DNA of 64,000 nucleotides from Streptomyces fuscichromogenes (GTDB taxonomy: Bacteria; Actinomycetota; Actinomycetes; Streptomycetales; Streptomycetaceae): positions 31,982-95,981 of the forward strand of contig NZ_BMML01000034.1 of NCBI RefSeq assembly GCF_014645815.1, in the 5' to 3' direction. The first letter of the stretch is position 1. Each line of letters begins with the position of its first letter. A model generated the notes under the pieces. It worked only from the letters and a program-made list of their open reading frames with translations, searched no databases and was not told the origin of the DNA. Positions 33,540 through 40,695 of the stretch are shown one piece after another. The position numbers and the translations under genes are program-made.

Positions 33540-34876
33540 GTCGGCAGCTCCGGTGGGTGGGCGGCGGGTGAGGCCGCGAGGACGGCCGTGTGCTGGAGTC
33601 GTTCGCGAAGGTGTGCAGCCTGCACGGCTCCACCGTACTGCGGCCCGCTCAGCTCCCGACCCAGAGCGGTGAGCCGGCGCACGATGCTGGCCGACATACG
33701 CTCGGGCGGGGATTCGAGAACGAATCCGAGCATCGCCTCGGTGCCGTCCAAGTCGCCCAGGAGCAGATGGCCACGGGCGAGATCGACATGCGCGGCGAAC
33801 AAGTCCCCGACCGACTGGTCGTCGTCATCGGCGCTGCGGTAGAGCCGGATCGCGGTGTCCGCGCTGACGATGGCCTGCTGGACGTGATCCCGCCCGCCCA
33901 CGGCCAGGTTGGTCGTCCCGGCGTAGGCGAACTGCTTGGCGGTCGGGAAGGCGAAGATCCCCGGTACGTCGTCGTGGCCGGCCATCGCCTCGCGTGAGCG
34001 GTCAGCGTCCGCCAGAGCAGCCACCGCACCCGCCCGGTCACCGACTATGGCCAACGCCCGCGCCTCCAGACTGGCCAGCCGGGCTCCGATGCTGCCGTGC
34101 GCCCGATGATGGCGGCCGGCCTGTGCCAGCCGCGCCGCCTGCTCGTACCGCCCGGTCCAGTAGGCGATCAGGGACTCGACGGCTCTCACCCAGGCCAGCA
34201 TCCCTTCGTGCCCGACCGCCTCGGCACCCGCCCGAGCAGTACGGGCGTGCGTGGCAGCCGAGTCGTAGTCGCCCAGGTCCAAGCAGACGTGGGCGGACAG
34301 GCCGCACAGCCGTGAGGCCGCGACGTACAGGTCAGCGGTCTGCCGGGGATGCTGGCGCCCGCGCAGCAACTCGAACGCCCCGTCCCGCAGCCGCTTGATC
34401 TCGACGTACAGCTCCAGCAGCGGATGGCTGACATAGGCGCGGGCGAGCCGGGCGACATCGGCCTCCAACTGTTCGACGACGAACTCGTCGGCGTTGCGTT
34501 GTGCGATGAACCGGGCGAAGTCGGCCGACATCACTGCGTCGGCCGATACGGCACCCACCCCGGAGCGTGAAGGCGCGGCGGGCCTCAGTGACCGCTCCTG
34601 CAAGGCCCCTGCCGCGCTGTGCTCTTCCCCCACGAGGCTCTTGCTGACCGCGACAGCCCGGTCGAGCACCGCCACATCGACGCCGAACACCTGCGCCAGG
34701 TACATGCGGGTGTACGGAACCGGGATACGCACCTCGCGCTCGTAACGCCCGCTCTCCTTACCGGTCTTGGCAGCACGCCCCTCCAGGGCGTTGTACTCGT
34801 CGGCCACCCGCTGCTGGGTCCAACCGCGCGCGGTGCGCAGCCGAATGAGCAACGCGCCGATCCCCGTGTCACCCAT
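33536..34876 (-). CDS. XRE-family helix-turn-helix regulator with TPR-like C-terminus
   Basis: 446-aa regulator: an N-terminal HTH_3 domain (about 6-65: LLIRLRTARGWTQQRVADEYNAL) and a long helical TPR-like body (about 150-430: GDYDSAATHARTARAGAEAVG, WTGRYEQAARLAQAGRHHR). This is the architecture of Streptomyces regulators often encoded beside GHKL ATPase genes, and one such gene is divergent 104 bp away. ATG 34876 follows GGAGAGGGG. An upstream ATG at 34894 is possible but lacks a ribosome binding site. Confidence 0.86.
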   Translation of the reverse strand: MGDTGIGALLIRLRTARGWTQQRVADEYNALEGRAAKTGKESGRYEREVRIPVPYTRMYLAQVFGVDVAVLDRAVAVSKSLVGEEHSAAGALQERSLRPAAPSRSGVGAVSADAVMSADFARFIAQRNADEFVVEQLEADVARLARAYVSHPLLELYVEIKRLRDGAFELLRGRQHPRQTADLYVAASRLCGLSAHVCLDLGDYDSAATHARTARAGAEAVGHEGMLAWVRAVESLIAYWTGRYEQAARLAQAGRHHRAHGSIGARLASLEARALAIVGDRAGAVAALADADRSREAMAGHDDVPGIFAFPTAKQFAYAGTTNLAVGGRDHVQQAIVSADTAIRLYRSADDDDQSVGDLFAAHVDLARGHLLLGDLDGTEAMLGFVLESPPERMSASIVRRLTALGRELSGPQYGGAVQAAHLRERLQHTAVLAASPAAHPPELPT

Positions 34877-34980
34877 CCCCTCTCCCCGGAGCATGCGAAC
34901 TCTGGCACCCATAGTGGCCCCCTGCATGGCCCCCACGCTGGCTCCCGACCCAAACGAGCGACAGCGGTTGGCTGTTGGCC

Positions 34981-35442
34981 ATGCCCAGCACACTGCCCGA
35001 CGAGCCGGACACCCTCGCACCGGACCAAGCCCTCGACGGCGCCGTCGAGCACGAAACGAAGCTCTTCGACCGGCGCCGGACTACCCCAAGCGCCGCCCGC
35101 TCCTTCGTTGCCGAGACCCTTACCCAGTGGGGCCGAACGGAACGCCTCGACGACATCCGGCTGTGCACCTCCGAACTGGCCGCTAACGCCGTCCTGCACG
35201 GAGCCCCTGCGGGCGGTCAGGTCCTCGTACGCGTCGAACTGCACGCCACCGTGCTGCGCATCGAAGTGCACGACGGCGGCAACGCCAGACCGGAAAAGCG
35301 GGAGGCCCGGGAGACAGCCGCCGACGGCCGCGGCCTGCTGCTCGTATCCGCCATCGCCGATCACTGGGGCGTGGAGGAACGCCAGGGCCCCGGCAAATGC
35401 GTCTGGGCAGCCTTCCATCACGGGGTGGTGCCTGCATGCTGA
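34981..35442 (+). CDS. GHKL ATPase domain protein (anti-sigma/RsbW-like)
   Basis: 153-aa single-domain ATP-binding protein. The N box is LCTSELAANAVLHG, the G1 box VHDGGNARPE and the G2 box GRGLLLVSAIADHWGV. It is of the HATPase_c_2 type common in Streptomyces, sometimes acting as an anti-sigma kinase. No signal peptide. ATG 34981 chosen over an in-frame TTG two codons earlier. Divergent from the XRE regulator, with which such genes are habitually paired. Confidence 0.85.
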   Translation: MPSTLPDEPDTLAPDQALDGAVEHETKLFDRRRTTPSAARSFVAETLTQWGRTERLDDIRLCTSELAANAVLHGAPAGGQVLVRVELHATVLRIEVHDGGNARPEKREARETAADGRGLLLVSAIADHWGVEERQGPGKCVWAAFHHGVVPAC

Positions 35443-35599
35443 CGCCCGCCCGCGCCGATTCCTTCATGCCGTCCGCCGGTCTGATCGCCTCCCTGGCCAC
35501 CACCACGCCACCCCAACCGACGCTGCGTTGTGCTGCCTCCTGTTGGTGCCCCAACCTCCCCGCAGCGTCCACGAGACGCCGACCGTCATCGAACAGCGC
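35443..35599 (+). other. 157-bp spacer with ambiguous start
   Basis: Reading frame 3 is open here and could extend the next gene upstream, e.g. from GTG 35546, but no ribosome binding site distinguishes the starts. No independent gene is seen. Confidence 0.4.
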
Positions 35600-35902
35600 A
35601 TGCGTGCAGTCGGTGAAACTCTGCGCCTCGGCCGGGCCACCGTTCCCCCGCCGGACATCGGGCCACGTCTGCGCCTACTCAGCCCGACCGAGGTGGCCCT
35701 GCGCTTCGACGGCACCCCGTATCGCAAGCGCATCCCCGCAGGCCGCGCCTGGACCCTGCTACTCGCCCAAGGAAGCCCGGTAGCCCTCGTCCTGGGCCTC
35801 GACCCGCTCTCCCGCAGTGCCACACCAGCAGAGATCGACGCCTACCTGGACCGCGCCACGCTCCGCCAACGCCTCCTCTTCGGCCACACCCGATCCGAGT
35901 GA
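35600..35902 (+). CDS. Hypothetical protein
   Basis: 100-aa basic protein not recognised. It reads as a compact soluble domain (VGETLRLGRATVPPP ... LRLLSPTEVALRFDGTPY ... AEIDAYLDRATLRQRLLF). ATG 35600 is the first Met of the well-behaved region; GTG 35546 is an alternative. It ends 28 bp before the tRNA-ligase-like gene, suggesting one transcript with the GHKL gene upstream and the ligase and ASCH genes downstream. Confidence 0.6.
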   Translation: MRAVGETLRLGRATVPPPDIGPRLRLLSPTEVALRFDGTPYRKRIPAGRAWTLLLAQGSPVALVLGLDPLSRSATPAEIDAYLDRATLRQRLLFGHTRSE

Positions 35903-35930
35903 ACCCCAACCCACCCCAGGGGGACATCCC

Positions 35931-37046
35931 GTGACGCCCCACCCTGTCTCACCGAACACTGTCCTGGCCAACGCCCTCCACCACTCCGAGGACGTCCTGA
36001 CCCCGCGCATCCTGGCCACCCCACCCGAACGGATCGTGCTGACCGTCGGCACCCAGATCAACGGCGCCCCACACATCGGCACCTCGCTCGTCCAGTCCCT
36101 CGCCTTCGCCATGGCCGCCCGCCTGCGCGACCGCTTCGGCATCCCCACCGAGGTCCTCTTCAACGCCCTCGACAACGCTCCCTACGAGCTGACCACCGAC
36201 CCGGTCAGCGGCCACCGCTACCAGCGCGCCTACGCTCAAGCCCTCGGTGACCAGGCCCTGACCGACCTGGTCACCGCCCTCTACCATCCCCTGTTCACCG
36301 CGCTGTCCCGGCGCCTGGGCATCCCCCACCGGGTCGAGACCTACAGCCAGCAGCAGGCCGGCGAGCACTTCCGCCATACCTGGCTCCGCCTTCTGCCCCG
36401 CCTCGACGCCGCCCGCTGGTGGCTCGCCCCCTCCACCGGCACCCCACACTTGCGCATCCCCTGCCCGCACCCCGGTTGCGGCTGGGCCGAGAAACACTCC
36501 GAACGCACCCGCGTCCACCTCACCGACCCGGAGACCGCGCAAGTCGCTGCCGTATGCCTCCATCACGGCCCCTACCAGGCGACCATCACCCCAACCGCAG
36601 GCGCCTACCTGGACCTGGCCACCCTGTACCGCAACGCGGTCAAGGAGCTCTCCCTGTCCAACCCTCACGGCACGCTCCACGTCATGGTCAAGGGCGGCGA
36701 CTGGGTCTTCGGCTCGCACCTGGTCGACGAAGCCCTCCAAGCCGTCGGTCTCACCCGCGCCCAGCTCCCCGCCCGCCTGTTCTGCCCGCAGGTCGTCACC
36801 GACACCGGCGCCAAGCTGTCCAAGTCGCTGATCCGTGAGGGCCACGCTCCCTTGCCCAAGGGTGCAGACGATTGGATGCTCGACACCCGACGGTGGCCCG
36901 GCACCGTCGCGGAGTACACCGAGCAACTGCTGGCCATGACCGATACGTTGCTGTCCGACCCCCGCCACTTCTTCCGCTCGTACTCGGCCGCCGAGATCGG
37001 CCGCCTGATGACCGCGCCAGCCACCAGGAGCGTTCCCACCCCATGA
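35931..37046 (+). CDS. Class I tRNA-ligase-like protein (HIGH/KMSKS variant)
   Basis: 371-aa protein with the Rossmann catalytic core of class I aminoacyl-tRNA synthetases. The HIGH motif reads PHIGT (VGTQINGAPHIGTSLVQ) and the KMSKS motif KLSKS (TGAKLSKSLIREG). An insertion carries Cys/His residues that may bind zinc (CPHPGCGWAEKH ... CLHHG). The shape resembles class I LysRS- or MetRS-like cores, but at 371 aa it lacks a normal anticodon-binding domain, so it may be a synthetase paralogue acting on a small molecule or a non-standard tRNA. GTG 35931 follows AGGGGGAC. Its stop overlaps the ASCH gene's ATG (ATGA), so the two are coupled. Confidence 0.78.
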   Translation: MTPHPVSPNTVLANALHHSEDVLTPRILATPPERIVLTVGTQINGAPHIGTSLVQSLAFAMAARLRDRFGIPTEVLFNALDNAPYELTTDPVSGHRYQRAYAQALGDQALTDLVTALYHPLFTALSRRLGIPHRVETYSQQQAGEHFRHTWLRLLPRLDAARWWLAPSTGTPHLRIPCPHPGCGWAEKHSERTRVHLTDPETAQVAAVCLHHGPYQATITPTAGAYLDLATLYRNAVKELSLSNPHGTLHVMVKGGDWVFGSHLVDEALQAVGLTRAQLPARLFCPQVVTDTGAKLSKSLIREGHAPLPKGADDWMLDTRRWPGTVAEYTEQLLAMTDTLLSDPRHFFRSYSAAEIGRLMTAPATRSVPTP

Positions 37047-37426
37047 CCGACACCACCGCCCGCGTCCGCGAACTCAACCTCTACCGCCAGTACTTCGACC
37101 TCATCGCCGCGGGCGCCAAGACCATCGAGGTGCGGGTGAAGTACCCGCACCTCGCCGACCTCACCGCGGGCGATGTCATCCGCTTCCGCATCAAGGGCAC
37201 CGACGAGACCTGCGAGGTCAAGGTCAAGCGCGTCACCGAATACCCCAACTTCGAGTCACTTCTCGACGGCGAGGGACCCGCCAACGTAAACCCGGCCGCT
37301 CCCCGCGATCAGCAGCTGGCCAACATCCAGACCATCTACCCGCCCGAAAAGGAAGCCCTGGGCGCCCTCGCGATCCAGATCGAACTCCTCGACCACGGTC
37401 CGAGGCACGAGCCACTGCGTGACTGA
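37043..37426 (+). CDS. ASCH-domain protein
   Basis: 127-aa ASCH-fold protein (ELNLYRQYFDLIAAGAKTIEVRVKYPHLADLTAGDVIRF), a beta-barrel related to PUA that binds RNA or nucleotides/nucleosides. The conserved GxKxxExR-type motif appears as GAKTIEVRVK. It overlaps the tRNA-ligase-like gene by 4 bp. In this context a role in handling a tRNA or modified nucleoside is plausible, but that is inference. Confidence 0.88.
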   Translation: MTDTTARVRELNLYRQYFDLIAAGAKTIEVRVKYPHLADLTAGDVIRFRIKGTDETCEVKVKRVTEYPNFESLLDGEGPANVNPAAPRDQQLANIQTIYPPEKEALGALAIQIELLDHGPRHEPLRD

Positions 37427-37518
37427 CCGAACCTGGGAGCGTCAGCGACTTTGGGGGATGTTGTTGGATCAGCCGTCGCCGACAACACACGCCATGGGCT
37501 GACGACCAGCTCTGTTGA

Positions 37519-38049
37519 TCAAGCAGCAGCCCGCAGATCCCCGGCTGTCAGCAACGACACGAGACGGATACCCTCGGCCGCGAGGGCATCCGCGCCGCCC
37601 TGCTCACGGTCAATCACACACAAAGCCTCGTGAACCTGCGCGCCCAGGCCACGCAAGTCCGCGGTCGACAGCACGATCTGTCCACCACTGGTGACCACGT
37701 CCTCAACCACCAGCACTCGCCGGCCCTCCACCTCGGCGCCCTCGGCGAGACGGCAGGTGCCATACGGCTTGGCTTGCTTACGCACGAATGCGCAGGGCAA
37801 GCCCGTGTGTCGGCCTAGCGCGGTCACGACCGGGATGCCGCCCATCTCCAAGCCGGCCAGCACCTCCGTGCCGGACGGCACCAGCGGCGCCATCCGCTGG
37901 GCAATCTCGTCCAGCAGAACGGGATCGCCTTCGAACCGGTACTTATCGAAGTACTCCGCGGCGGCACGCCCGGACCGAAGCGTGAAGTGGCCTTCCAGGT
38001 GAGAGACGGCACGGATGCGGCGAGCAAGATCAGAATGTGTCACAGGCAT
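37519..38049 (-). CDS. Orotate phosphoribosyltransferase-like protein
   Basis: 176-aa type I phosphoribosyltransferase. The PRPP-binding motif is VLVVEDVVTSGGQIV; LAGLEMGGIPVVTALG and FVRKQAKPYGT match OPRTases, as does the N-terminal FTLRSGRAAAEYFDKYRF. Family enzymes join orotate or a related base to PRPP. The gene is convergent with ASCH and 169 bp downstream of the PurO-like gene, with which it shares strand. As Streptomyces keeps a chromosomal pyrE elsewhere, this is likely an extra, possibly specialised copy. ATG 38049 is the family-type start (MPVTHSDLARRIRAV). Confidence 0.9.
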   Translation of the reverse strand: MPVTHSDLARRIRAVSHLEGHFTLRSGRAAAEYFDKYRFEGDPVLLDEIAQRMAPLVPSGTEVLAGLEMGGIPVVTALGRHTGLPCAFVRKQAKPYGTCRLAEGAEVEGRRVLVVEDVVTSGGQIVLSTADLRGLGAQVHEALCVIDREQGGADALAAEGIRLVSLLTAGDLRAAA

Positions 38050-38218
38050 CCAGTCTTCCAGGCATCCCGCCCCTCCACGACACAAGCTTGCGGCACGGAA
38101 CCAGGCCCAAGGGGTCCACCCTCCATGCCGACACACCCCTGCGCATGATCGACGACAGTGACGCCGTCGTGCCCAGGCAGCTTGTCGGGCACCAGGCGCG
38201 TGCTGCGAGGGCCACGGC

Positions 38219-38902
38219 TCAAGCGGATCGCTGGATCGCGGACTTCGGTCCCTGGGCAGGATCAACGACGGCGGCAGCGATCCGGAACCGATCACCGAGC
38301 GCGCGCCAGATCTCGTCCAACAGGTCCTCGCCGCTCCTGGCGCTGACACTGGCCTCAGCGAAGGGAGCAGCGACCGAGACCTGTTCACCATCGGAGTCGT
38401 AGGTGGTCAGCAGGACCGCCTCGCCTGGCTCCAGATCCTGCACGGCGAGGGTCATCACGTTGCTGGTCAGGCGTGCGGCGCGACTGGGCCGAGCGGCTCC
38501 GAAAACGATGGTGCGTCCGCCGTCGCGGCTGATCAGCGCGGTGAGTCGGGACGTCCGGATCGGCGGGTCCGGTTCGTACTCGAAGCCGCTGAGCGCGTCG
38601 GTGGGCGAGGCTCCCGCGCGGAGTCGGTCCGCGGCCTGGGACACCTGCTCGCCGTTGCCCAGAACCAGCCAGTCCCTGGTGGCCGTGGCGGCGGCATAGT
38701 GGCGCAGTGGATCGTGATCCCCAGGGGTGAGGGGGCCGACCACGAGCTCACCGTCGTTCAGGCTCAGAGCACGGTCGCGCGATGCCGGGCTGCGGCCCGT
38801 GAGGAAGTAACCGCCCAGCACGGCTCCAAAGTGGGTGCGGGCACACAGGACGCCGCGGCCAGGGTAGGGGTTGGCGGACAACAGGTCGTGAAGGGCGAGC
38901 AT
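38219..38902 (-). CDS. PurO-like (archaeal-type) IMP cyclohydrolase
   Basis: 227-aa protein resembling the Ntn-fold IMP cyclohydrolase of archaea (PurO): the N-terminal ANPYPGRGVLCARTHFGAVLGGYFLTGRSPASRDRAL matches the family signature region. PurO closes FAICAR to IMP, the last step of purine synthesis, normally done in bacteria by the PurH N-terminal domain. ATG 38902 is chosen (MLALHDLLSANPYPG), though its ribosome binding site is weak and upstream frame is open. The next gene upstream supplies the matching AICAR transformylase, so together they replace bifunctional PurH. Confidence 0.8.
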   Translation of the reverse strand: MLALHDLLSANPYPGRGVLCARTHFGAVLGGYFLTGRSPASRDRALSLNDGELVVGPLTPGDHDPLRHYAAATATRDWLVLGNGEQVSQAADRLRAGASPTDALSGFEYEPDPPIRTSRLTALISRDGGRTIVFGAARPSRAARLTSNVMTLAVQDLEPGEAVLLTTYDSDGEQVSVAAPFAEASVSARSGEDLLDEIWRALGDRFRIAAAVVDPAQGPKSAIQRSA

Positions 38903-39113
38903 GCGGCTGCGCTTTCTGGTCGATGAGGACTTCAGCCTCGGGCTGGCAAGGAATGGGAAATAGACATCGGCGACACCGGCGGCTCCAGGACGGCGAGCAG
39001 CTCTGGTGCCTTCCAGCCGACTGCGGGCCGGGGGAAGTCGCCCGCTCGGAATCCCTGTGGACTGCGCATTCCTGACGCAGCGCCCTGCGAGAGTCGTCGC
39101 GGGCCGCGGTGCC

Positions 39114-40268
39114 TCAGTGGTGGAACAATCTGAGGCCGGTGCGTGCGAGGACGATCTGATGCTCACGGCAGGCGTCTTCGACCTCAGCGGAACGGATCGA
39201 TCCGCCCGGCTCGGCGACGTAGCCAACACCGTGCCGGTGTGCATGGTCGACGTTGTCGCGGAACGGCAAAGCCCCGTCAGAGACGAACGCGACGCCCTTC
39301 AGACGGGCCGTCCAGTCGGCACGCAAGCCGCCGGTCAGCTCTTCACTCGGCTGTGACAGCGCACGGGAGAGGCGGGTGCTCTCGTCCGGCGTGAGGTCAC
39401 CCTCGATGAAGCGAATCTGCCAGTTGATCCGGTCCTGGCGTCGGACGTCCGACCGGAAGGCCAGCGCGCGAACTGCCGGATGGCGCCGCAACCACCAGGT
39501 GTCGGCCTTCGCACCGGCGAGTCGCGTGCAGTCGACGCGAGACTGCTGTCCGGCCCCGATGCCCAGCGTCACCCCGTCACGCAGGCAGCACACCGAGTTG
39601 GATTGGGTGTAGCGCAGCACCACCAGGTCAAGCAGGAGATCGTCGGCAGCCGTCGTGGGCAGCGCGCCGCATACGACGTTCTCCAACAGCGCGGCCGCAA
39701 GCGGCACCTCGTCCCGTTGCTGGGCCAAGCGCAGGCCGAAGTTGTCGCGCGTCTCACGCTCCGGCGGCACAAAAGCCGGGTCCGCTTCCATGACAAGGAA
39801 ACGGCCGTTCTTCTTGCCGAGCGTCCCAACGGTGCCCGGCGCATAGCCCGGCGCGATGATTCCGTCGCAGACCACGCGGGTCAACAACTCGGCGAGTTCC
39901 GCGTCGACCGGGTGCGAGACAGCGGCGAAGTCCCCGTAGGCGCACTTCGGGTCGGCATCACGAGCGCGCAGATACGCACTGGTCAGGGCGCCGACTTCGT
40001 CCTGGTGAACACCGTAGAGCTCCGCCGTCACGTCATCGACAGGCCCGGCCACGGCAGCGCCGGCAGGTGAGACATGCTTGAAAGAAGCAGCCGCCGGTCG
40101 GTTCAGGGACCGGCTCACCTCCCGCACCAGCTGCCAACTGTTGAGCGCGTCCAGCATGTTGATGTACGACGGGCTTCCCTGCACCACCCGAACCGGCCAT
40201 CGGCCCGGTCGCACCGGCGCGACATCCGCTGCCTGCTGCTGCGGGTTCATTCCGTAACGCAGATCCAC
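39114..40268 (-). CDS. Stand-alone AICAR transformylase (PurH C-terminal domain homologue)
   Basis: 384-aa protein matching only the AICAR formyltransferase half of PurH: MDLRYGMNPQQQ, the KHVSPAGAAVA motif, SAYLRARDADPKCAYGDFAAVS, and the late RYTQSNSVC, GIGAGQQSRVDCTRLAG and FRDNVDHA segments, all with conserved catalytic Lys-His surroundings. It formylates AICAR with 10-formyl-THF to give FAICAR. The IMP cyclohydrolase domain is absent, and the following gene encodes a PurO-like enzyme for that step. GTG 40268 follows GAGGAGG. It is the first gene of the minus-strand nucleotide module at the right end of the island. Confidence 0.92.
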   Translation of the reverse strand: MDLRYGMNPQQQAADVAPVRPGRWPVRVVQGSPSYINMLDALNSWQLVREVSRSLNRPAAASFKHVSPAGAAVAGPVDDVTAELYGVHQDEVGALTSAYLRARDADPKCAYGDFAAVSHPVDAELAELLTRVVCDGIIAPGYAPGTVGTLGKKNGRFLVMEADPAFVPPERETRDNFGLRLAQQRDEVPLAAALLENVVCGALPTTAADDLLLDLVVLRYTQSNSVCCLRDGVTLGIGAGQQSRVDCTRLAGAKADTWWLRRHPAVRALAFRSDVRRQDRINWQIRFIEGDLTPDESTRLSRALSQPSEELTGGLRADWTARLKGVAFVSDGALPFRDNVDHAHRHGVGYVAEPGGSIRSAEVEDACREHQIVLARTGLRLFHH

Positions 40269-40484
40269 GTCATGGCCTCCTCAGCGGAAAATCACTGACG
40301 GAGGCGCCCAGGCGGTCGACGCTCACGCGGAAGAACGGCCGCTCCCCGGTGGTTGTCCACCCTCGCCAGTCGCAGCCGGGCGAGACTCTACCGGCAAGAG
40401 TGCTTCGCGGGTCGGCCGGTCATGGATCGCCACCCATCAGCCATCACCTGGCGATGAGCCGATCGTGACCAGAGCAGTCCGCAC

Positions 40485-40526
40485 ACAGTCGGCAAGACAC
40501 CCACTACAGTCGGCAAGACACCCACT
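40485..40526 (+). repeat. Perfect 21-bp tandem repeat near attR
   Basis: Two identical, directly adjacent 21-bp units (core CAGTCGGCAAGACACCCAC) lie about 100 bp inside the right boundary. Their position fits accessory-factor or arm-type integrase sites of a tyrosine-recombinase element. Confidence 0.8.
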
Positions 40527-40622
40527 TAAGACCGTCGCACCCCATCGCCACCAATCACCAAAAGGCCGGGTCAGCGCCCCACAGGAGATATCCCCGCAGG
40601 TCACCGACCCAGCCCGTTGCTA

Positions 40623-40641
40623 GGAGACCAAGAAGGCCTGA
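40623..40641 (+). other. attR: right boundary repeat of the sodN island
   Basis: GGAGACCAAGAAGGCCTGA matches the sodN 3' end (30989-31007) at 18 of 19 positions. It is followed by a hairpin and T tract, the expected natural downstream sequence of sodN. Confidence 0.85.
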
Positions 40642-40670
40642 CCCGCACCCGCACAGGTTGCCGAGGCCTT
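40633..40670 (+). terminator. Displaced sodN terminator
   Basis: AAGGCCT and AGGCCTT arms, with supporting CC/GG pairs inside, are followed by TTTTT. The left arm lies within the boundary repeat, so the original sodN stop and terminator overlap the integration core. Confidence 0.65.
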
Positions 40671-40695
40671 TTTCGACCGCGCCCGCCCCGACGAA

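Larger units (their letters stand above)
31008..40641. mobile_element. Genomic island integrated at the 3' end of sodN
   Basis: About 9.6 kb bounded by near-identical 19-bp repeats, with a tyrosine recombinase remnant at the left end, a relaxase-like fragment next to it and a 21-bp tandem repeat near the right end. Cargo is a set of regulatory, tRNA-ligase-like and nucleotide-metabolism genes absent from normal core context. Replication (rep) and transfer (tra) genes of an actinomycete integrative conjugative element are missing and the integrase is truncated, so it looks decayed or mobilisable only in trans. Confidence 0.82.
40269..40695. other. Right end of the island
   Basis: 427 bp without a gene. 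Contains a perfect 21-bp tandem repeat (40485-40526), the right boundary repeat (40623-40641) and the terminator-like hairpin that belonged to sodN. The rest is unremarkable. Confidence 0.7.

Noticed and set aside
35436..35783. Gene starting ATG 35436 right after the GHKL ATPase stop
   Set aside because: Its product is Pro/Ser/Arg low complexity and overlaps the better frame ending at 35902.
38903..39244. N-terminal extension of the PurO-like gene
   Set aside because: It overlaps the AICAR transformylase 3' end and shows no family similarity; the PurO signature begins after Met at 38902.
37519..40268. Phage-type purine modification (2-aminoadenine) cluster
   Set aside because: No PurZ-, DatZ- or MazZ-like gene or phage structural gene lies nearby.
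31008..40641. Complete integrative conjugative element
   Set aside because: No FtsK-like tra, rep or excisionase gene is seen and the integrase lacks its N-terminus.
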